Made by a program: the position numbers and the translations under genes
Assembly: GCA_030068145.1 (NCBI GenBank)
Contig: JAPJBO010000255.1
Location: 186,001-250,000 of the forward strand
DNA: 64,000 nt
Source of the DNA: Diplonema papillatum
Taxonomy: Eukaryota > Euglenozoa > Diplonemea > Diplonemida > Diplonemidae
Direction of reading: 5' to 3'
Shown here: in pieces, positions 33,447 through 46,022 of the stretch
Layout: each line of letters starts with the position of its first letter
Position numbering within the stretch: the first letter of the stretch is position 1
Notes under the pieces: generated by a model
The model's input: only the letters and a program-made list of their open reading frames with translations
Database searches by the model: none
Told to the model about the DNA's origin: nothing

Positions 33447-34490
33447 TACATGTAACCCCCGACAAATCTGTCGGGGAAAATCGGGGGAAATCGGGGGGAA
33501 TCGGGCTAAAAAACCTCCGACTTTGAAAATTGGGGGAAATCGGGGGGATTGGAAAAAGTTTTTTTCCGGCCCATTTTGGCATGACTACCAATTGAGAAGA
33601 AAGAAGAAGAAGAAAAAGAAAAAGAGGCCGCTCCTGGTCCAGGAACGTGACGGTCAACCACAGCTTGCAAAGCTTGAGTCGGAGGCAGCACAGTGCCAAC
33701 CCGTCTCGCTGAGCTTGCGTTCAGCGCAAGCCCCAAGCCCCAAGGTGCGCCAAGCCTTGATGCTGTAGTTGGGAAATTGGTAGCCACTTGACCCATAGAC
33801 CTGTGGCTCTGCAGTACCGCCGAACACGTGAAGCTTGGCTCCCGTGTAGCAGGCTTTCCCTGGTACCTCTGCCCACGACTACTGCATCCTACACGGGGGA
33901 GCATTCGGCACTGCAGTGCTTCGCTAAGATGTGTCTCAAGCTTTCACCGACGTGGATTCGGCGTTCAGGACACTGAACATACTCGGAGAGAATAAAAGAC
34001 GCCGCCGGTTGATGCCGGAGATCATCGCAATGCGCGCGGCACTGATGGTGAACGGCGATGTCGCAGGTGAGATTCGCGAGAAGATGGTGGAGTGCCATCT
34101 TCAGAGGAGTCGGACTTGGATGAGTAGGTGTCATGGCCCGTGAGAAGCAGCCGGAGAAAAATTATACTGAGAGTATCCCGGTTTCAAAACACGTCGAAAT
34201 AGTAAATTGTTGCGATGTATGCACTTGTTTTCCCATCTCTTTGCCTTGCAGACAGGTAGAGTCCAACTATAAATACCCCCGATTTCCCCCGATTTTCCCC
34301 CGATTTTCCACCCATTTCCCCCGATTTCCTTACCGAGTTTCCCCCGATTCCCCCGATTTCCTTACCGAGTTTCCCCCGATTCCCCCGATTTCCTTACCGA
34401 GTTTCCCCCGGTTCCCCCGATTTCCCCCCGATTTCCTCTGAGCCATCAGACCCCCGATTTTCCCCGACAAATTTGTCGGGGTTACATGTA
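33447..34490. mobile_element. 1.04-kb element with palindromic terminal inverted repeats
   Basis: The left end acatgtaacccccgacaaat followed by ctgtcggggaaaatc matches the reverse complement of the right end (34452-34490). The right end contains a perfect 20-bp palindrome ccccgacaaatttgtcgggg. The interior holds a family D copy (33626-33867), a reading frame of unknown meaning at 33931-34143, and 24-31 bp repeats of cccccgatttccttaccgag (34318-34404). It is probably a non-autonomous DNA transposon that captured or nested another repeat, lying downstream of kinase exon 2. Confidence 0.65.
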
Positions 34491-36831
34491 TGGTGCACGT
34501 GTTGCCATTAGCCGTGCTTGCACACGTGGACGGGGACCACCACGAGGAGGTTGGCAACTCCGATTTAGATCCCCACACCAAGTACATTCCTTCGTGTGTT
34601 TTTTGTGTAAACACCTACCCCGGCTGCTCTGCCTTGCAGATGACCGTCTCTTGGGTTCAACGCAAGTGCCGGGCCCAAAGTGCGCACGCTTTGATGTTTG
34701 CTTCGGAACTTAGTAGCCACTCTGACCTGTAGGCCCATGGCTCTGCAGCTCCGCCGAACACGTGAAATGCCGTGTAGCCGGCATTCCGGTACTTTTTGTG
34801 CGTTGCAGGCCCGCAAAGAAGACGTGGCCTTTGTAATGACCAGGGTAATGCCTGCCGCAATGACCAGGTGAGTGCCTTACCGCAGAAGCAGCCGAGATGC
34901 TTCCCTGCAATGACCAGGGGAATGCCTGAGGGCAGCGGAGATGTTTCCCATCAGACTCCCCTCTGAGTCATTCCTCTGAGTCATTCCTCTGAGTCATTCC
35001 TCTGAGTCATTCCTCTGAGTCATTCCCCATCCCGAGAACATCAGCTTCACCCAAGTTGAGAGGTGCGGGAGCTCCTGAAAGGTTCGAGTGTGAGCACGAG
35101 ATTCTCATCCCTATCCGAACCCCGAACCGAGGTTACACGACCCCGCAATCCGCGGCCCTTACTTCCTCTCTCAGTTTTCCTTGTTTCACGGTTGTCGATA
35201 TGTCGACCGATGCTTCGACCGAGCGCCAGCTTGGAAGGAAATGCTCGACGAAGCTGCGAGACAAAGAGCCGAAGGGATCCCAAGTGCTGTAACTACCGAA
35301 CCAGCCGTTCAACACCGGGTCTACCCCCTAAACGACAAGACCACAAACACAACTGGTCAACGTCAGCGAGACAACAACACACGGTGCAAGCGAAGAACTA
35401 ATACATACGACTATACTCCGCGTCAGGTGTCACCCACCATTGAATTCCCCATCCACCCATACACAGAACATCCGTTTTGGATCGAGCACCTCGTGTACCT
35501 GAACCAACCGCAGTGAGGAATGGAGATGTGTTGATGCTTTCCATTCGAGAATTTCCAAGAGCCCCGCGGCACACTCGCTCAACAGCGGCAGCACGTGCAC
35601 CACCAGTGAAGTCCTGGCTATAGTTTGGCGTGTCAGAACATGTCATATTGTGCATCCTTTCGCGTAATTGCTCTTCTGTGCCCCACCAAATGATCAGATC
35701 AAGAGCACCACCGCCGCTCCTCGTCGTAGACCCGCTGTACTGGAGCATCTCGAAAATGCTGTTTCAACGAGGGAGGTACACGTGAATGGACACCACCTAC
35801 ACTTACTAGTTGCGGAGATCGTGCCCTCAGTGTTCAGTGTTGTTGTTGACACTGCCACCTTTTGGCACCCCTGCCCACCCTCGATGTACGTCATCTAGCC
35901 TCCGGTGTTCCGAGTAGAGTACGCCAGCTTAACAAGCACTATCTAACTTCGCTCCAAAGAAAGTCGGAAAATATTTGCTTTCACTCTAAAGCACTTACAG
36001 CTGCTCTCGATATTTGCAAGCAAACAAGAAGGGCGAGGGTTATACGAAGCTACAATTAAGAAGAAGCAAATACGTTGTGTTACCGCTTGATGGTTGAAGT
36101 ACTTCTCCTGCTAGCCCATGCTTTGCTTCCTCACGGCGGGCATGCCTTTTGTTAGAGCCGCGTAGAGCAAAATGGAAAAGAAAGAACAATAGAACTTTTC
36201 AAGGTTTCACCTGCCTTCTCTTGTCTCTTGTCGCAGCAACAGTCGCTACACTCGATGAATGGGTCTGAACAGCGCCGCGGTGTAGTGTCGAAGCCTGCAC
36301 AGAACACTGCGTCACTCCGCTGGCGGGCGTATCCCGCCGTATCCCACATTGAGATGCTACCTCTGCCAAAAGAACACCGTCCGAATACTGACACAGCTTG
36401 ACTATTTCTGTCGCAGCCGCGCTCGAATCGTTTGATGAAGCACGGCTCCGTTTTAGTGGGTTATAGTGCGTTGCTCAGGGTAGTCGAAGGCCTCACAATC
36501 ACCCTAATGCAACAAACTTGGTGTCGATTTACTACAGTGGGCGGCCATCGGCAAGCCAGTGTTTGACCACTCTTTCTACAAGTGGAGCGGAAAGACGAAA
36601 TCTGTAGAAGGCTGGAAAGGCAGATTGCATCGTCTACGAATTCCCCAGCATCCCCGGGAGATGGCGCCGGCACTCCACTCGTAGTTTTCTCTCCCCCTTT
36701 GTCTCCAGCTTGTTGTTCTCTTCAACGAAGAGAGTGTGTGGCCGGCCCACTCTTCTGCACCCGGACTCTGTGTCCCACCATCTGGACTCAGTCTGTTAAA
36801 AGAAAGGGAAGAAAGCGAAAACCTCATCGCG
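34491..36831. other. Repeat-rich stretch between the kinase and trp genes
   Basis: Contains a diverged family D copy (34620-34800), a family E copy (35232-35400) and an inverted family J copy (36468-36523). No further kinase exon and no other gene was recognised. It must contain the trp gene promoter and leader if the start at 36832 is right. Confidence 0.5.
34960..35026 (+). repeat. 13-bp minisatellite, about 5 copies
   Basis: Unit ctctgagtcattc repeated head to tail. Confidence 0.95.
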
Positions 36832-37512
36832 ATGGGAAAGATGATCAAGATCTGCGGGCTGACGCACCGGAACCACGTGGTGCAGTGCATCCGTGAGGGA
36901 GTGGACCTCATGGGCGTCGTCTTCGCACCGCAGAGCCATCGCTACATGGGAGACTCGCTGGACGAAGTGAAGGTGATGGCGACACTCACGCGGGAGAAGG
37001 GCTTCGAGCGCACCGACGAGTTGTGGGGCAGCCTTCCGCAGATCTTCGGCGTGTTCCTGAAGGGATCCTCCTCCCTCGAAGAAGAAGCCAAGAAGATCAA
37101 CGCCACCGTGTCCGACTGCGGCCTGCACGGGGCGCAGCTGTTCGGCTACTCGGCGGAGGACTACGAAGCGATGAAAAAGCACCTCGAGCAAGTGCCCACG
37201 GTGATCTTCTCCGTCAGCGTCTCGTCCGCAGCAGACGTTCAGAAGCTGGCCGTGCCGGTAGACCCGCGCGTGAAGGCGGTTTGCATCGACAACAAGATGG
37301 ACGCCGCGGCCTCAGCCAGCGGCTGTGCCGAAGGTGGCACCGGCAAAGCGTTTGACTGGACGTGGTTGGAGGCAGTGGATCCGGCCATCCTGCAGAGACG
37401 CAAGGAAGGCAAGCTGCACATCGCACTGGCTGGCGGCGTCACTGCCGACAACGCAGCAAGCGCAGCCAAGATCTCGTGTGTTGACGTTGTCGACGTCTCT
37501 TCGGGTTGCGAG
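36832..37512 (+). CDS. trpF-trpB: TrpF-TrpB fusion, exon 1: phosphoribosylanthranilate isomerase
   Basis: Encodes a complete 227-residue PRAI barrel. This enzyme converts N-(5'-phosphoribosyl)anthranilate to CdRP, the third step of tryptophan synthesis. KICGLT near the N-terminus holds the catalytic Cys8, AVCIDNK supplies the general-acid Asp, and GGTGKAFDW, LAGGV and VDVSSGCE form the phosphate-binding end of the barrel. ATG 36832 is chosen because the barrel begins immediately after it; the frame is open a little further upstream without recognisable domain. There is no stop: the exon ends in phase 0 at donor GTGTGT after SSGCE, and the next in-phase exon is tryptophan synthase beta, so this is a fusion gene. 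Confidence 0.9.
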
Positions 37513-37964
37513 GTGTGTTTCCTTTTAGCAGCCGCTGCCAGGAGATAACCGTAGGAACCTCGGAACAACAAGGCTCCTCAGTGCGTTACGCCCGCCGGTC
37601 CATTCGGACTCGTATAGACCCGGTTGGAGACAATGTGAATTTGGAAGTTCCCGTTCGCCGAAGCTAGTCGTGGCCCGATAAATCCGATGTGCATTGATTA
37701 GCTCACGCATTCATCTGGACTGGGCTCTGGCTTACAGGCTGCTTACCAAGTGCTCGCCTGCCTTCATGGCACTTGCACTTTGCAGAACCCAATGCTACGT
37801 ATTAGCTGTAAAAGAACCCGTTGGACGAAGGCCACCCGGAGACTCTAAAAATCCCAGATTCTCAAGCGAACTTTCCCTTTTAAAGTACGTGCGCTCGGCT
37901 GAAGGCCGGCGCGGGGCGAGACTGGAGGCAGCGGTTAAAGTTCGGGAAACAGTAAAGTTCGGGC

Positions 37965-38165
37965 GAAGCTAAGTTCTGGTGAAGCAAAGTTCGGGCGCAG
38001 CTGAGTTCGGGCGAAGCAAAGTTCGCACGAAGCTCACTGCTCAGCGCGCTGCTCAGTTCTGGTGAGATGATGCAAAGTTTGGGCGAAGCTAAGTTCTGGT
38101 GAAGCAAAGCGCAGCTGAGTTCGGGCGAAGCTAAGTTCTGGTGAAGCAGTTCGGGTTCTGGTGGG
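37965..38165 (+). repeat. Imperfect ~15-bp repeats in the trp intron
   Basis: The words agttcgggcgaagc and aagttctggtgaagc alternate about a dozen times in a degenerate cluster. Confidence 0.7.
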
Positions 38166-38352
38166 GTGCTGAGTTTGGCGTGTAGAAAGTTTGGCCTGTG
38201 ATGGCAAGTTCGGCGCCAATACCCCCCGACTCCGTTTCCCGGGGTGACCCAAATACCGCGAGATACTGAGAAACTCCGCAAAAAACGCAGATTTCGGGCG
38301 CATTCGACTCCGAGACCCGACAAACCTCGAAAACAATCTTCGACCGGAAAAG

Positions 38353-38426
38353 TGTGAGGGGCGGGGTTCGAACCCGGGCCGACCGGCCTGAAGGCCGGCG
38401 CCCGCTCACTCTGCTACCCCTGTGCA
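38353..38426 (-). ncRNA. tRNA-like sequence (pseudo-tRNA or SINE head)
   Basis: On the minus strand an A-box-like tagcagagtgagcggg and a B-box gggttcgaacccc are correctly spaced around a GC-rich hairpin ccggcc-ttca-ggccgg, ending near cctcaca. Only five acceptor pairs form, the D stem is poor and the anticodon loop is the wrong size. It is therefore not a working tRNA as read; a tRNA-derived repeat or decayed gene is more likely. Confidence 0.35.
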
Positions 38427-38762
38427 TTTTGTCAGGTTATCGGTTATCGGTACGGTGGATACCTGTCTCGGGTTAGTTCTTGAGGACAGGTCAGGGGGAA
38501 GAAAAGCTTGCTCCGCACTATTATCTAGTCCAAAAACAATACACTTTTTCATAGACAAAAGCCGGGTTGGCTCGAATAGAGGCTATTCACATTGCATGTT
38601 CATAGGACCTCCAGTCTCGAAAAAGGATCAACGTCTGCTGCTGCGACAGAGTTTTAACACATATTCTGCCCACAGGCGTAGCGAAGCTGCAACAACAGGG
38701 CTTCACACACGCTCTCTCTCTCTCGCTTTCTGTCGTTCGCTCATTGTTTCACTGAACCACAG

Positions 38763-39378
38763 ATCAACAAGAAGAAGGACGGCCGATTGATCCGAAAGCT
38801 TACACGGACGGTTCGCGGCAAGATTCCATCGTACTTCGGCCGTTTCGGAGGGCAGTTCATCCCGGAGATCCTGATGCCGAACCTGATCGAACTTGAAGAG
38901 AAGTACTTCGAGCTGCAAGCCGACGACGCGTTCCAGGCCGAAGTCTTGAAGTGGAACGAGGAGTTCACGGGCAGGCCGACCCTGCTTTACTACGCAGAGC
39001 GGCTGACGAAGCAAACCGGCGGCGCGCACATCTGGCTGAAGAGGGAGGACCTCTGCCACGGCGGGGCGCACAAGATCAACAACGGCATCGGCCAGGCGCT
39101 GGTGGCGCGGGCCCTCGGGAAAAAGCGCATCATCGCCGAAACGGGCGCCGGGCAGCACGGCGTTGCGACCGCGACCGTGTGCGCTCTCTTCGAGCTTGAC
39201 GGGACCGTCTACATGGGCGAGAAGGACACGCAAAGGCAGCGGCTCAACGTCCTGCGGATGGAGTCGATGGGCACCAAAGTCGTCCCCGCCACCAGCGGCG
39301 CCCGCACGCTCAACGCGGCGGTCAACGAGGCATTCCGCGACTGGGCGGCGAACCCCGCGTCATCGCACTACCTCATCG
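38763..39378 (+). CDS. trpF-trpB: TrpF-TrpB fusion, exon 2: tryptophan synthase beta N-terminal half
   Basis: After acceptor tgaaccacag, a basic linker (INKKKDGRLIRKLT) leads into tryptophan synthase beta, the PLP enzyme joining indole and serine: YFGRFGGQFIPE, EDLCHGGAHKINN (the Lys that binds PLP), AETGAGQHGVATATV and YMGEKDTQRQ. These are all hallmarks of the standard TrpB1 class. The reading frame runs directly from TrpF, giving a bifunctional protein of about 637 residues with no TrpA domain between. It ends in phase 1 (HYLI-g) at donor GTACTC. A separate TrpA would be needed elsewhere for indole channelling. Confidence 0.92.
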
Positions 39379-39414
39379 GTACTCCCTCCCGCCCTGTTCT
39401 CCTCTTTTCTTTTG

Positions 39415-39460
39415 TGTGAACAATGCATTTGTTGGTACTAATAATTAGTAGTTGGCAGCG
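39415..39460 (+). repeat. Dispersed repeat family G, short copy
   Basis: Contains aatgcatttgttggtactaa and ttagtagttggcagcgtact. It lies 36 bp inside the intron. Confidence 0.6.
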
Positions 39461-39802
39461 TACTAAAAGGTTTCACAACGGAGTGACACAGCACCCGAAA
39501 CGAGCTGCACCCTCTCACTTTTCTCAACCCCCCGCCATACTCGAGCCTCTACGGTAAACAAACGGAAGCGCCATACTAAATTTTTTTTGTCAGCACTAAA
39601 GTACTTTTGGGAATATTGACACGAAGTGTGGCTCCTCGCTGGAAGACTTGTGCAGGTGAACTGATGGGGAAAACACTGTGACAACAGCCCACCTGCGGAA
39701 AATAAACAGCACACTCGCCTAGTGTTGGATTCTCTGTCAAGTTTTACTTCTTCTCCGTTTTCTTTTCTCTTCCAGCGAGCACCCGTGGATACGATATTCT
39801 CG

Positions 39803-40010
39803 TGTTAACAATGCATTTGTTGGTACCAAAAATTAGTAGTTGGCAGTATACTACATGAAATCCGCTCGTGCGCACAAACAAAACGAAGCCGCCGGTCTTT
39901 TTCGTGTTGACAATTGCATTGTTGGTGCGAAACATTATTCGTTGGCAGCGTACTACACGAACCTTACCAAAGCAGCTGAGTTTCGCTAGTGCGCGCGAAC
40001 AAAACAAGAA
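39803..40010 (+). repeat. Two adjacent family G copies
   Basis: Copies at 39803-39895 and 39898-40010 in tandem, each with a ttggcag..actac core and a gcgcacaaacaaaac-like tail. Confidence 0.6.
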
Positions 40011-40400
40011 ACGTTGACGGAAATGAAAAGCGCCGCAAACCGTGGCGGCTTCACTTGCGTCCTGAATCCAGCTTTACGTAAGAAAATAAATCGATCAGGT
40101 ACTGCGTTCGACGAAAAACAACTCTCTCTTCCCATAATCATCAACATCATTATTATTTTTTAGCCACATGCAAACTGATGGCCTGATGGCTGACTAAGCA
40201 GGGCTGCATCCTCGTGTTGTAGCCGTGTTGTGTATAAGGCTTCGTGGGGGCACCTCATCACAATAGGCGCAGCCTTTCTCGACAGTGTTTGGACAGTTGG
40301 GATGCCGGGGGCGGGTCTCCATGAAGAAGAGAAAGTAAAGCAAGACCTGCCCCCTGTGCCTGCTGTCTCCGGCTGCTTCGGCAGACGACACATACTACTA

Positions 40401-40515
40401 CTACTAGCCACATGCAAACTGAACCGCCCAAGTAGGACCTTCTGATCATGATCATTTGCCAAATGTGCCACCTGAAACCACGTCCAGGATTTGGGCTCAG
40501 GGTAGTGCGGTCAAC
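40401..40515 (+). repeat. Dispersed repeat family I
   Basis: Contains tagccacatgcaaactga, accacgtccagga and cagggtagtgcggtc. A second copy is at 43756-43868. A partial repeat of the first words also occurs at about 40161. Confidence 0.65.
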
Positions 40516-40830
40516 GAAAAACATTACGTCGTTGAACGAACTGATGCGGTCGCCCTCGGAAAGAAGGTGACGTGGGTGGTACTTTCTTCTTCGAGAGAAT
40601 GAACCCGGCGGCTCTACAGGTCGTCGACTGGGCGGAACGCGCCACGGGCCTGAAGGAGCACGTGCTCAGGGCGCTCCTCGAAGCCGCGGTTGTGCGAGTG
40701 ACAAGCTCATACTTTTTGTGTTGAGTTGGCGGGGCGGTCAGTTGTCGACCACTGGCCATCGCCTGGGGGTCCACTGGGATGGCATTCGTCTCCAGGCCGT
40801 TTCGGGTTCGCGGGTTTTTTGCATATGCGC

Positions 40831-41000
40831 CAGCTTGAAAGGAAATGCTCGATGCTGCCCGACAAAGAACAGAAGGGATCCCAAGTGCTGTAACTACCGA
40901 ACCACGTGTTGAACGGACGTGAGGTCATGCGGGTCTACCCCTACACGGCCCAGCAGGTCAAAGTGAGAAAGCAACACACGGGGTGTCAGCGAAACAAATC
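40831..41000 (+). repeat. Dispersed repeat family E copy
   Basis: Shares gaaaggaaatgctcgatgct and gaggtcatgcgggtctaccc with 10577-10760. Confidence 0.7.
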
Positions 41001-41198
41001 AGATTTGTATTGTATTTGCCCCTTACCTCTATATTTCCTCCCTTCCATTCGGAGTCGAAGCAGCTACGTTGTGTATTTTTCTTGAGCACTCAGCCTTTTT
41101 CCCTCCGAGGGTTTCTTGTCGCAAACGGATCCCGGTAGCTCCTGCTGCCTTGTAAGCCGCAGTTTCAGGTTCTCTCCAACGTAAAACACGCCCGGCAG

Positions 41199-41582
41199 GA
41201 TCTGTGGTGGGTCCGCACCCGTTCCCGACGATTGTGCGCGACTTCCAAGGCGTGATCTCGCAGGAGGCGCGGCAGCAGTTCATGGACCAGAATGGCGGCA
41301 AGCTCCCGGACATGGTCGTGGCCTGCTGCGGCGGGGGATCGAACTGCATCGGAGCTTTCGACTCCTTCGTGAACGACCCCGACGTTGAGTTGGTCGGCGT
41401 CGAGGCAGGCGGCGACGGGCTTGAACTCCACTCGGCCACGCTCACCCACGGCACCACTGGATGGTTGCACGGTGCTCGCACGAAGCTTCTGCAGACGACA
41501 GACGGGCAGGTCATGGACACGCACAGCATCTCTGCGGGTCTCGACTACCCAGCCGTTGGTCCCGAGCACGCGTACCTCCTGG
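41199..41582 (+). CDS. trpF-trpB: TrpF-TrpB fusion, exon 3
   Basis: Acceptor cgcccggcag restores the Gly codon split at 39378, giving [14 protein letters not shown] as in all TrpB proteins. It encodes [17 protein letters not shown] (the glycine-rich PLP-phosphate loop) and [17 protein letters not shown]. The frame and the protein alignment require the exon to stop after 41582 so that g plus ac makes Asp. The intron then starts GCATGC, a GC donor, not GT. Confidence 0.9.
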
Positions 41583-41628
41583 GCATGCCTTTGTACCTTT
41601 TTTTTTTTGTATAAGGACCTGCTTTGAA

Positions 41629-41814
41629 GGAAATACTTGAGGAGGCTGCAAAAGATCAAAGGAGGTAAATGTGCCGTAGCCCACACGAAACACAGGTGAA
41701 TCCGGGTTCAGTGGCGGGCGTAAGCGTTCAACGAAAGACCCATCTTGTAGTTGTATTGATTCTCCCTCTCTAGCCTCCTTCGAAGTAAGCACAAGGCAGC
41801 CCCTCGAGTATTTC
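41629..41814 (+). mobile_element. MITE family C copy in a trp intron
   Basis: Clear terminal inverted repeats: ggaaatacttgaggaggctg at the left and gcagcccctcgagtatttc at the right. It starts about 46 bp after the GC donor, preceded by a T-run and gtataaggacctgcttt, as in the kinase intron. Confidence 0.85.
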
Positions 41815-42292
41815 GGCACATGCGGCAGTGCATACAATGTGGTATCGTATTAGAATACGCGCCACTCGGTGCGCGGCGTGCCCATCACTGTTGTACGAAC
41901 ATTTGATTGAGGTAAAAAGGCGTCAGTGACGTCGTCAAGGAAAAGTGTGCACATGTATATTCCGTTGCCTACTACCCGATACCCAGCCTCAGTGGCAACG
42001 AAGACTCGAAAATGCTGGACTTGCAACAATTTCCAAAAACTCTTGACTCTCCGTCAAAAGCTGGCAGATTGCCGCATGCACACTTAGCTGAAGCAACCAG
42101 AAAAGGGCCAACCGGTTTTCTGCTTCAGGAGCACTCGTATCAATCACCCGGAGAACTTTACATAGCGGAATCTCAAACGAACTTCAACTCGCAACAATCT
42201 ACCACTTGGAACATCCCGTCCTGAAACCTTGTCTAGTCGACATCGGAGTGGTTACCCACTTAAAGCCGCGCCCTTAAGCCCACAACACGCGC

Positions 42293-42934
<642 letters not shown>

Positions 42935-43376
42935 GTATGTCTTGCTCGCCAATTCATTATGCGATATTCAACGGAAGCAAAGTCACGCCTAGCACTGCTT
43001 CGTGTTCCGCTCAGCCTGCTAGCAGCTCGGCTGAACATTGTTTTGGAGACGACCCCTCCCTCGGCACGCTCAATTATTAGCAAACGTGTTCTTTTCGGGC
43101 ACGTTAGTCACAAACTGGGCCAGCCAAAAACCCGGAGTTTCAAGCGAACCATAACTCTAAAAAAACGGAAGTGCGCGTTACGAATATGCCTTCAACACCA
43201 TCGCTACCAGCCTCAACGGCCCACCGGAGACCCCACGATCCTGAGCCCGCAAAAAAAGTCAGAAAATGAAGTACTTCGAAGGCAACCCAAGAAAGGTCTT
43301 CGTATTATCGCCATACAAAAAAAACAACATGAAGCGAATAACGGACTGATATCATTGTCTGAAACACACAACACAG

Positions 43377-43529
43377 GTGCTGCCAGCGCTCGAGACGGCT
43401 CATGCTGTGTACAAGGGAGTGGAGCTCGCCAAGTCTATGCCCAAGGACAAGCACATCATCATCTGCCTGTCTGGTAGGGGCGACAAGGACATGGAAACCA
43501 TCGGCAAGGCACTCGGCTTCGACCTGTGA
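43377..43529 (+). CDS. trpF-trpB: TrpF-TrpB fusion, last exon
   Basis: After acceptor acaacacag, encodes VLPALETAHAVYKG and the conserved end IIICLSGRGDKD (serine/phosphate side of the PLP site), finishing GKALGFDL and TGA. The total length and the order of blocks match a normal TrpB. Confidence 0.92.
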   Translation: MLPALETAHAVYKGVELAKSMPKDKHIIICLSGRGDKDMETIGKALGFDL

Positions 43530-44680
43530 GGTGGGCCCGCACAGAGAGCCTTTTCCGTCTCAACAGCAGTTTACACTGTTTGCTTGGCGCCGCCCACCTT
43601 GCCCGGGCCTGAAGTACTGATCGCCGACCTCTTATCCCCCCAGCACTAAACCCGTGCGGGGGTCGTAGAGCAAGTCCCCCTCTTTGCAGTTCGACTGCAA
43701 ACTGGCGGCCTCCCGATCACTTCCGCCGCAAGGAGGGGTGGGCATCTTTTCTTTTTTAGCCGCATGCAACGTGTGAGGAAACCGAACCGCCCGAGTGGGA
43801 CCCTCTGACCGTGATCAATTGCCACTCAAACCACGTCCAGGACTAAGGGTTCAGGACAGTGCGGTCGCAGGGCGGTGCTGGGTTGCTATTGCGTACGGGA
43901 CAGTAGTGGGGCGACGGAGAGATGGTCCCTGCATTCTAACTCGTCTCCCTCTCTCTCTCTCTGTTTTCTCCCGGAAATCTTGGAGGAGACCCGTTGCCGT
44001 AGCCTCGGCCTCAGTGGTGCCGCGACACGCGACCGCTGCGGGATGAACGTTCTGGTTTTGCGGGGGGCCCAGGAAAAAGAGTCCGAAGCAAGCGAGAAAG
44101 AGATAATACGTTTGTCGGCAACGCAAAACCAATACACGGACTGGAAGGAAGTCATATGGCAGATGCTTGCTTCATTTCAGAGTTTGTTTTTTCTTGTCGC
44201 TTTCGTTTAAGGCGACAACCAAGCGCATCGTTCAATCCCTACAGACAGCCGACGTATGAAGCTCGTCCGGGGTTGCGCATCAGGTTCAGCAAGGGGAAAG
44301 CTCCGCTCCTTTCTATTAAAACATCCCAGTGATTTGCTTGCATTGAATGGTGTCTGTCTCTTGCGGGCCCAGAGCTGTCACTCGTCAAGTGCACCGGGTC
44401 CACACAGGCGCACCCAGGCAAGGTCCAGAGGCACAGGAGCTCCTTTGTTCTTTTCTTGCTGGCTGTGTCAAGCAGTGTTTCGCGAGAAAGAAAAAGAAGG
44501 CCAACAGATGCTGTTCGTTTCTCGCTTTTTGCGAGAAAAACAACCACTGACTGCAGACGACAGCTGCCCTGGCCCGGACAGTTGCTGGTGGTGGGCCTTA
44601 CGGAAAAAAACAACCCCGCCCCTGACTGCGTGCGTGGCTCGGTAGCAGACGGGGAACAGCAATAGACAGCAGGGCACTGA

Positions 44681-44833
44681 GAAGCAGACTCACACCGCTG
44701 TCCTGTCCGCAGACACTCAGGTTCCGCGCTGATGATGGTCCGCCTATATGTGTCCGTGGCTTAAAGGGCCGACAGACGGGACCAGTGCGGTGTTGAGGAC
44801 ATGTCCATTCCAAGCACGTTCTTGCAACCCCCC
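44681..44833 (+). repeat. Dispersed repeat family B copy
   Basis: Shares cagacactcaggttccgcgc and ccattccaagcacgttcttg with the copy at 16591. Confidence 0.75.
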
Positions 44834-45852
44834 CCGCCCTCTCACTTTTCCTGCCCCGCTGCCTAACCAGGAATCAAACGACGGAAGCCACGGCTCCCAC
44901 TTGCCTGGAGCCATGCCGCCCCATTCCTCACCTCTTCGGGGCCTGGTCCTTGCTCAGATGTTCCTCCTTTGACTTTCTTCTTTCTCCCTCCCTTCCAACG
45001 ATGTGAGCGTGAGGCGCGTGCACTGTCCCCCAAGCTCGCAGAGACAGCTCAAGTACACACACGGTGAAACTCAGAAGCTAGGCACGCATCCTTTTCGGCC
45101 ATCAGAGACATCACCCTACCCAGTCTTCAGCTGCTGTTGCCTACCTATCTCGGGTTTCGGCACGTCTGTTCACTGCTCGATCGATGTCGCAGGGCCTGCG
45201 GTGCTTGCTCCACCCTCCAATTGTTGTATCCACTTTGTCTTTCACCGTTTTGCGGGGGGGCAGTTTCTTGTGAAAGAGAGAATCTCTTGTGAAAAGCTCT
45301 TCACTGCAAAGAAGCCAGTGGCATGCGAGGTGTAAACACCGCTCGACGAAGCAGGGCAAACCCGCATCGCCAGTACGGGTGTGCAGAGCCTGTTTGACAC
45401 CTCGTCTCCCGGTCTCACGATCGGAGTACAGAAAAAGTAAGAATCCTGAACTCACCCAGTATGGGTGCGAAAGTACCTTTTTTGAGGCCGGCATCTCTTC
45501 TATGGCTGAAGGGCCAAGCAAAGGCGGGGGGGGATCATCCATTTTCGGCCCCGGTACATGCGCTCAGTATCGGGTGCCGACGTGGCCCACCGTCCTGCTC
45601 CTACCGTGCTGACAGCGGATTCGATACTCTATCCCCCATGGGGCCACCGACGTTCACAACAAAACTTCGCACAGTTCTCGTCTCTCCCTCCTCCTACGCG
45701 CCCCCTCCGGGGTTTTTGGGACCTTCTAGCAAGTCCCTGTCAGGTCGGCGGGCCGGAGTTTTTTAACTGCCTCCGACACAGGTTGCAGGGGGTCTACCCC
45801 AGGCGGACCTTCCTGTGCTTCTCGTAGCACAGGTGGGTCTGGGTGTCGACGA

Positions 45853-46022
45853 TCTACTAACAGCCGCCTGACAACGTCAGACTCACGCCTGCTGTCCTGT
45901 CTACTGACACGCAGGTTCCGCGCTGTGTTGATGGTTCTCCTGCGAATGCGAAAACACGATGCGGCACGGACACGGTGTTGAGCACACAGCATTCCAAACA
46001 CGTTTCTTGCAAATCCCCCTCC
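45853..46022 (+). repeat. Dispersed repeat family B copy
   Basis: Shares acagccgcctgacaa and ttccgcgctg and ends caaacacgtttcttgcaaat. It lies about 110 bp left of the DNA transposon. Confidence 0.7.

Noticed and set aside
33931-34143. Further exon of the kinase gene
   Set aside because: The encoded text does not fit the expected kinase C-lobe end, and it lies inside an inverted-repeat element.
35398-35894. Minus-strand frames resembling a protein fragment
   Set aside because: Two frames alternate without a recognisable domain or splice sites; insufficient support.
38353-38426. Functional tRNA (possibly a UCA anticodon)
   Set aside because: Acceptor and D stems do not pair and the anticodon loop length is wrong, so it is listed only as tRNA-like.
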